This document shows positions 58,619 to 64,000 of a stretch of 64,000 bases of DNA, piece after piece. Position 1 is the stretch's first letter. The number at the start of each line of letters is the position of its first letter. The notes below the pieces were generated by a model. That model was given only the letters and a program-made list of their open reading frames with translations, made no database searches and had not been told where the DNA came from. This DNA is from Adiantum capillus-veneris (lineage: Eukaryota; Streptophyta; Polypodiopsida; Polypodiales; Pteridaceae), in assembly GCA_014529385.2 (NCBI GenBank), contig CM043944.1, forward strand, positions 52,635,268-52,699,267, given 5' to 3'. The position numbers and the translations under genes were made by a program.

Positions 58619-60850
58619 GAAATGAAATGTTATATTAACGTCTTCAAAAAGGACAGAGTGACCTATGAGACCAAACTGATACAAAAGTGGTGAATCTGTT
58701 ACAATGTCTGAAAAGTGTGAAAGTGTGAAAATAAATGCGAAAAACTAAATACAAAGTATTAGATAGACTTCTTTTGAGCATTCTGGGTGTCTGGCTAGAA
58801 TGCTTCTAATCTTTTGTTGTAGTCTCCTCCGGTGAAGTGTGCTTCTGCATCTCGGTCGTGGTCGTCTCGATTTCCTAACCTCAATCGCCCTGTCAATGAG
58901 GGTGCCTTTGGTATGAATGTGGGTACTCCTTTGTGCTCGCTGCTGGCCTCTTGCTTCTCCTTCCATTCCTGCTTCTCTCGATCCGAAGAAATCTGTGATC
59001 TACCTCTGAGGCTGTAGTGCTCTTTGTCTTCTCATTAGATTATCCCTGTGCCGATGTAGTTCCAATAGGTACAGGCCTAAGCACCTTTGATCTTGGTATT
59101 GCATGACTCTATCTAGCGGTCCAAAGCCATCTTTGAATAGGCAATGGAAACGCCCACGTATCTCATAGTATACGGTGCAATGGCATATATAGTGTAATTC
59201 TGTCTCCGGCTCCATTCCGCATAACTTGCAAATTCTGCTCTCAGGTGGGATTCCCCTAAATCTGCCAAATTCATTTCCAGCTGGTGTGAGGATGTACGAA
59301 TCTGACCAATAGCACATCTCAAACCATGAGACAGGTGGGTATCCATGTAGCTCGGGCGAATCACAAAACCATCTTCAGATAGCTGTAGGAAGTTTTCTTT
59401 GTAGTCGGCCATCTTCGTGCCCAATTCTTGTGTAGGGTCTACCCATGTCCTCTTAGTGTCTAACTGTATAAGATCCTGGCGGATGATTTTATTAATCTCC
59501 GTTTGTGTGATTGCCAGTGATGGAGCCTCAAGAGAGTTTTGGAAGGGGGGTAATCTTTCCATACTGAACCCGTGTCTCTGAAACCACGAGGACAGTTGCG
59601 CATACGAGCATGATGTATCTCCTTTCATTGCTAATTGTCGAGAGGATTCGAGGGCCAATCTAGTATATCGGCAATTATTTGTATCCCATAAACCATGTAT
59701 AAAGGACGTTGATCTGGTAAGAGCTTCAATTTCTATCGGAGGGGCAGCTAGTTCCGCTCGGGTTATCGCGTGTGGTACGGAGGCCTTGGCTCTAATCATT
59801 CGGGAAATCATAGATACCAAAGGTCTCTCCATTGACTTCCAATTATCCTGATCCACAGATGGTCCCCAAATTTGGACCCTATAAAGCATAGCCGAAGCCA
59901 CCACAGTATCAAAGAGCTTGAGTTTTGTTCGTGGTTCTTGAAACTGCAGTTGTGAACACATGCTCTCCATGCCTTCCAAGGCCGCAGAGGCTCTGGACAA
60001 TCTAGCATCCGCTGCTTTCTTAAGAGTAAACTTCGGTCCTGTAAATACCACACCAAGGTATGTGCATGCATCTGTGTACTCTACTGTATCTTGGCCATAT
60101 GCAAATGTAGGTGCCGATCTCCTAACCCACTGCGGTGTGGTGTTAAACACCATAACTTTGGTTTTACCCAAATTTACCGACAGTCCGCTGTCCTCCGCGA
60201 ATTTCTGTAATGCATCTAACTGCCTCTGCATTCCATCTGGTGATTCTGCTATCAATAGAATATCATCTGCATATAACAACAAAGGGATCCATGACCCTGC
60301 AAGTGGAGCACCTCTGTCACCCTCTCTATCAATGTAATCTGATACCTCATCTATATACATACCAAATAAAGTAGGGGACAATGGGCATCCTTGCTTTACT
60401 CCAACGGTGGAATGAACAATGTCGGAATCCCCTTCTGGAGTATGTACATAACCAGTTACTGACCCGTATAAGGCCATGATCCCCCATATAATCTCTCTGG
60501 GGACCCCTAACTCTTGCATTCTGCGCATCAATCTGGCCCTTCGTACTGTATCAAAAGCTTTCCGAAAATCCACAAAGCAACAATACATCGTTCTCCCGCT
60601 TGCTCTTCCTTCCTCAATAATGGCTCTGAGCGTAAGAATATGATCTAAAGTGGAATAACCCCTCCTGAATCCAGCTTGTCCTATTGCCCTTATGCCCTCA
60701 TTCTCTGCCCATCTACTCAATTTTTGTTCAAGAATGGATGCGTACAGTCGAGTCAATGTGTGACCCACCATAATGGTACGGTAGTTCCCGGGTATCATAG
60801 GATCCCCTGACTTGAAAATAGGTACGATAGTAGATAATTTCCAAGATTCA
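58616..60850 (-). mobile_element. LINE F copy F5 (5'-truncated)
   Basis: From the RT start to a complete 3' end with tail and hairpin-like block. Unlike other copies, its truncated 5' end joins the 3' tail of F6 directly (about 60850), with no GA between. Confidence 0.88.
58745..60798 (-). CDS. ORF2 C-terminal two-thirds of LINE F5 (RT, CCHC, basic tail)
   Basis: A 561-codon open frame (60798-59113) carries an apparently intact RT: VGHTLTRLYASILEQKLSRW, FVDFRKAFDTVRR, KQGCPLSPTLFGMYIDEV, YADDILLIAES, LSVNLGKTKVMVF. A second frame (59317-59000) has CKLCGMEPETELHYICHC, a CX2CX8HX4C knuckle. A third (58966-58745) has the Arg-rich tail (RKSRRPRPRCRSTLHRRRLQ). One frameshift near 59290-59310 and one near 58990 separate them. 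There is no endonuclease because of 5' truncation, so it is not functional alone. Confidence 0.87.
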
Positions 60851-63800
60851 AATGAAATGAAATGTTATATTAAACGTCTTCAAAAGGCCAAAATGTCCTT
60901 AGAGACCAAACTGATAGAATCCTTGTGGATCTAATTCAATGTCTGGGTACAAAAATAACATGAAGTGAAGTGAAAGACTAAAAGTAAAAGACTCAAATCG
61001 TCAGCCTGAAAATCATCATCATCATCATCATCCATGCCCGACAACGGGCGTTGTCCGAGAAAGTACTGCATCGGTCGCTGAAGAGCTTTGTCAATGTCCG
61101 CCTCTGTAAATAATCGAACTGGGCATCTCCCATGTCGTGCTAGAATAGTCTTGATTCTCTTGTGGAGCCTCCGTCGATGTCGTGGTTGCCCCTGTAGATG
61201 TGGGCGTCTAGCTCTCCCGAGTGCAGTGGCTTTGTCCACTAATATACCTCTGGTAGAAGTGGGTTTGAAGTCTGCTGCGAAGCATGCTCATCTGGTTGGT
61301 GAGTCCCTTCCCTAAAGAAGTCAGTGATCTCCCGTTGTAAATGTCTCCCACTACGTGATCTCCTCAAGAGACTTTCTCTATGTCTGCGCAGCTCTAGCAA
61401 AAACAACCCGAGGCATTTCTGATTTTGATATCTCATGACTCTAGCCAACAGTCCAAATCCCTCTCTATAGACAGTGAAAGCGGCCTTGTATCTCGTAGTA
61501 TACCGGACAGTGACAAATGTGATGTAACTCTGTCTCTGGCTCTATATGACATAACTGGCATATCCTGGCTTCTGCTGGTACTGTCTTAAATCTGCCAGTC
61601 TCAATTTTTAGCTGATGCGATGATGTGCGCATCTGACCAATAGCACATTGTATCCCATAGGATAAATGAGCGTCCATATAGGCCGGTCTGATCACATATC
61701 CATCCTTTGTTGGAGGAGATGCTCACTATAGAAAGCCATCTTCGTGCCCAACTCTTGTACCGGCTGTATCCATGTGCTTCTGGTATGTAGTTGAATCAAA
61801 CCCTGACGTATAAGTCTAATGGTCTCCATCCGTGTGAGAGAAAGGGAGGGTGCGTCCAAGGAGTCGAATGGGGGCAGTCTATCCATGCTGAATCCATGTG
61901 ACTGAAACCAGGATGTCATCTGCCGATACCAAAATGCTGTGTCCCTTTGTAGCGCTAGTGGTCGGGATGACTCAAGTGCTGGTAGAGCATATCTGTCTCT
62001 TGGAAGGTCCCATAAATTATGAATGGAGACTGATTTAGTAAGGGACTCAACTACGAGAGAAGGGGCAGCTAGCTCAGCTCATGTGGCACTGAGGCCTTAG
62101 CTCGAATCATCCGAGAGATCATAGAGACTAGAGGCCTCTCCATACATCTCCATCCATCAGTGCTACCAGATCTGCCCTGGTGGTCCACTCAGTGCTCCCA
62201 AATTGAACCCCATAAAGCATAGGTGCATCCAGTAGAGTGCGAAAAAGCCACAGCTTTGTTCGAGGTTCCTGAAACTGAACCTATGACCACATCTTCTCCA
62301 AACCTCCCAAGGCTGCATAAGCTCTCGTCAATCTAGTCTTTGCTGCTCTCCTCAATGAAAAACACCGGTCCACTGAAGACCTCCAAGATAGGTGTATGCA
62401 TCCCTATACTCCACTGTCTCTTGGCCATACGTAAAAGTAGGTGCTGACCTGCTGACCCACTGTGGTGTGGTGTTAAACACCATAACTTTGGTTTTCCCTA
62501 GGTTAACAGACAATCCACTATAGTGGGCAAATGTGTACAAGGCATCTAAATGACATTGCATTCCCTTCTGGGAGTCGGAAATCAACACAATATCATCACC
62601 ATATAATAGTAGTGGGATCCATGTCCCTGCCAACTGTGCTCCTCTATCACCATCCCTCTCAATGTAGTCAGCAACCTCATCCACATACATGTCAAATAGT
62701 GTAGGAGATAGCAGGCAGCCTTGTTTCACCCCAATAGTGGAGTGAACCAAATCAAAAATCCCCTCTGGAGTGCGTACATGTCCCACTACTGACTTGTATA
62801 GAGCCATGATCCCCCAAATCCATTCTCTTGGAACATCCATCTCTTGCAGTCCGCGCATCAATCTAGCTCTGGGCACCGTATTGAAGGCTTTGTGGAAGTC
62901 CACAAAGCAAGAATAGAGCCATCTCTCACGTGATCTCCCCTCCTCAATAATGGCTTTGAGTGTTAGGATATGGTCAAGAGTAAAGAAATCTCTCCTGAAA
63001 CCCGTGTTTCCTACTGCCCGTACACCCTCTCTCTCTACCTGTCTACTCATTTACTGCTCAAGGATGGATGAGTACAACTGTGCCAATGTGTGTCCAATCA
63101 TGATAGTGCGGTAGTTCCCAGGCTCCATAGGGTCCCCTGACTTGAAGATAGGTACAATCGTGGACAAACTGCAAGTATCAGGTAGGCCCTCGCACATGTC
63201 ACGGTTGAACATCACTGCTAGAAGCTCTACAAGCAAATCTTTGGCATGTATAAAATGCTCTGCTACCATGCCATCATGATCATATGCTCTCCTAGTCTTC
63301 ATCCTGTCAATGGATTTCTTTACCATCTCGGAGGTAAAGAAAGCACATGTGTGTGGGCATGGCTTTGGCGGATCTGGAAGAGGTGGCTACCCCGAGATAG
63401 TGTAGAGAGATAATGCATACTGCCCCATACCTACATAGAAGTGATGACCGGTGGGGGGGAGTGCTCATGGAAGAGTCGCCATGCCTCGCTTGAATCCTGG
63501 CAATATAAATCTTGCTCTAGCCGAGCTAGAAACACCCTCTTCTTTCGTCGCACCAAACGCCGAGAAGCAATCCATGACTGCCTGTGAGTAATGACACGCA
63601 GAAGTAGCTCCCTCTGATGTTGGGCTCTTGTCTCTCTGCGCTCCTCATCATACCAGCTATTTTGGGGTGTGCTCCCAGAACGTAGGCGTTGCCCAGACTT
63701 AGTATGGGGGTATGCCTCTGCTGCTTCATCTTGTAGTGTCTCTGTCAATATATAAGTGAGCTCCCCTAAAGGTCTCCCCAGATCCTGTGCATAAGCGTCT

Positions 63801-64000
63801 GTAGATACCATCTATGTAGACAGAATCACTCTCTGAAGTAAAAGTGTATCGGGTATGCATAGGTGTTTGTGCCTGCTGAGCTATGTTGAATTGGAATGAG
63901 ACGTAAACGTGAGGAGAGCATGATCTACTGCTACCCCAATAGGCGTGGGATCGACTGTAAAAACATCTTGAATAGAAGGTATGAAACTGGGCTGAGCCTA
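60851..64000 (-). pseudogene. LINE F-related copy F6 (continues beyond window)
   Basis: The 3' tail (AAATGAAATGAAATG on +) is at 60853, then a 3' UTR coding in sense for a basic tail ending in an Asp run (GMDDDDDDDF, about 61030). Next the CCHC region (CQLCHIEPETELHHICHC, about 61550) and RT (63050-62352: FVDFHKAFNTVPR, KQGCLLSPTLFDMYVDEV, YGDDIVLISDS). The linker is at 63811-63431, and the endonuclease end (PIGVAVDHALLT, about 63930) runs off the window. It is about as diverged from F5 as a separate subfamily, with YGDD instead of YADD. Several stops. Confidence 0.87.

Overview
The window is repeat-dense nuclear DNA from a land plant. It holds nested LTR retrotransposons, LINEs of at least three types, one small DNA transposon, long (GA)n microsatellites, and one recognisable host-gene segment. 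That segment (49948-50776, +) is four phase-consistent exons with GT-AG introns. They encode part of SAS-6, the centriolar cartwheel protein. Flowering plants lack SAS-6, whereas plants with swimming sperm keep it, so the source is most likely a fern or another plant with flagellate sperm (bryophyte, lycophyte, cycad, Ginkgo). The large nested-repeat load favours a large genome such as a fern's; this is inference. No rRNA, tRNA, CRISPR array or prokaryotic feature was seen.

Layout. 1-13552: a Ty3/gypsy element (A, +; its 5' end is outside the window) with gag-protease, an RNase H-integrase remnant, a C-rich minisatellite, an extra 3' reading frame and a 3' LTR. A related gag-protease-only element (B, -; 2341-7853) sits inside it. 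A itself lies in a decayed L1-type LINE (13553-14880). 17420-18683: 3' end and LTR of a chromovirus-like element. 18690-32660: one decayed LINE (H, -) split by element C (19639-25564, TSD CCTCT), by element D (26863-31571, TSD GGCCT) and by a 122-bp hAT-like MITE (31869-31990, TSD CCCACAAG).

33907-46955 and 55586-64000: a cluster of LINEs (families F and G), nearly all on the - strand, whose 3' ends and mostly also 5' ends abut (GA)n/(TC)n tracts. One (36721-41320) is almost full length, with an intact 355-aa ORF1, but it is catalytically dead (YADD changed to YAND). Their 3' ends share a small two-stem RNA hairpin with compensatory changes between families. 47000-49789: L1-type fragments and an A-family 3' LTR. 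51141-55579: another gag-only LTR element (E) beside the SAS-6 exons.

How the parts relate: A is the likely pol-bearing relative of the non-autonomous B and C, which share its LTR ends, gag-protease and minisatellite but lack RT, RNase H, integrase and the 3' ORFs. B and C would need enzymes from such a partner. Most coding sequences are broken by stops and frameshifts. The most intact frames are the LINE ORF1 (39884-40951), the 561-codon LINE RT frame (59113-60798), the ORF3 block of A (10783-12792) and the SAS-6 exons.
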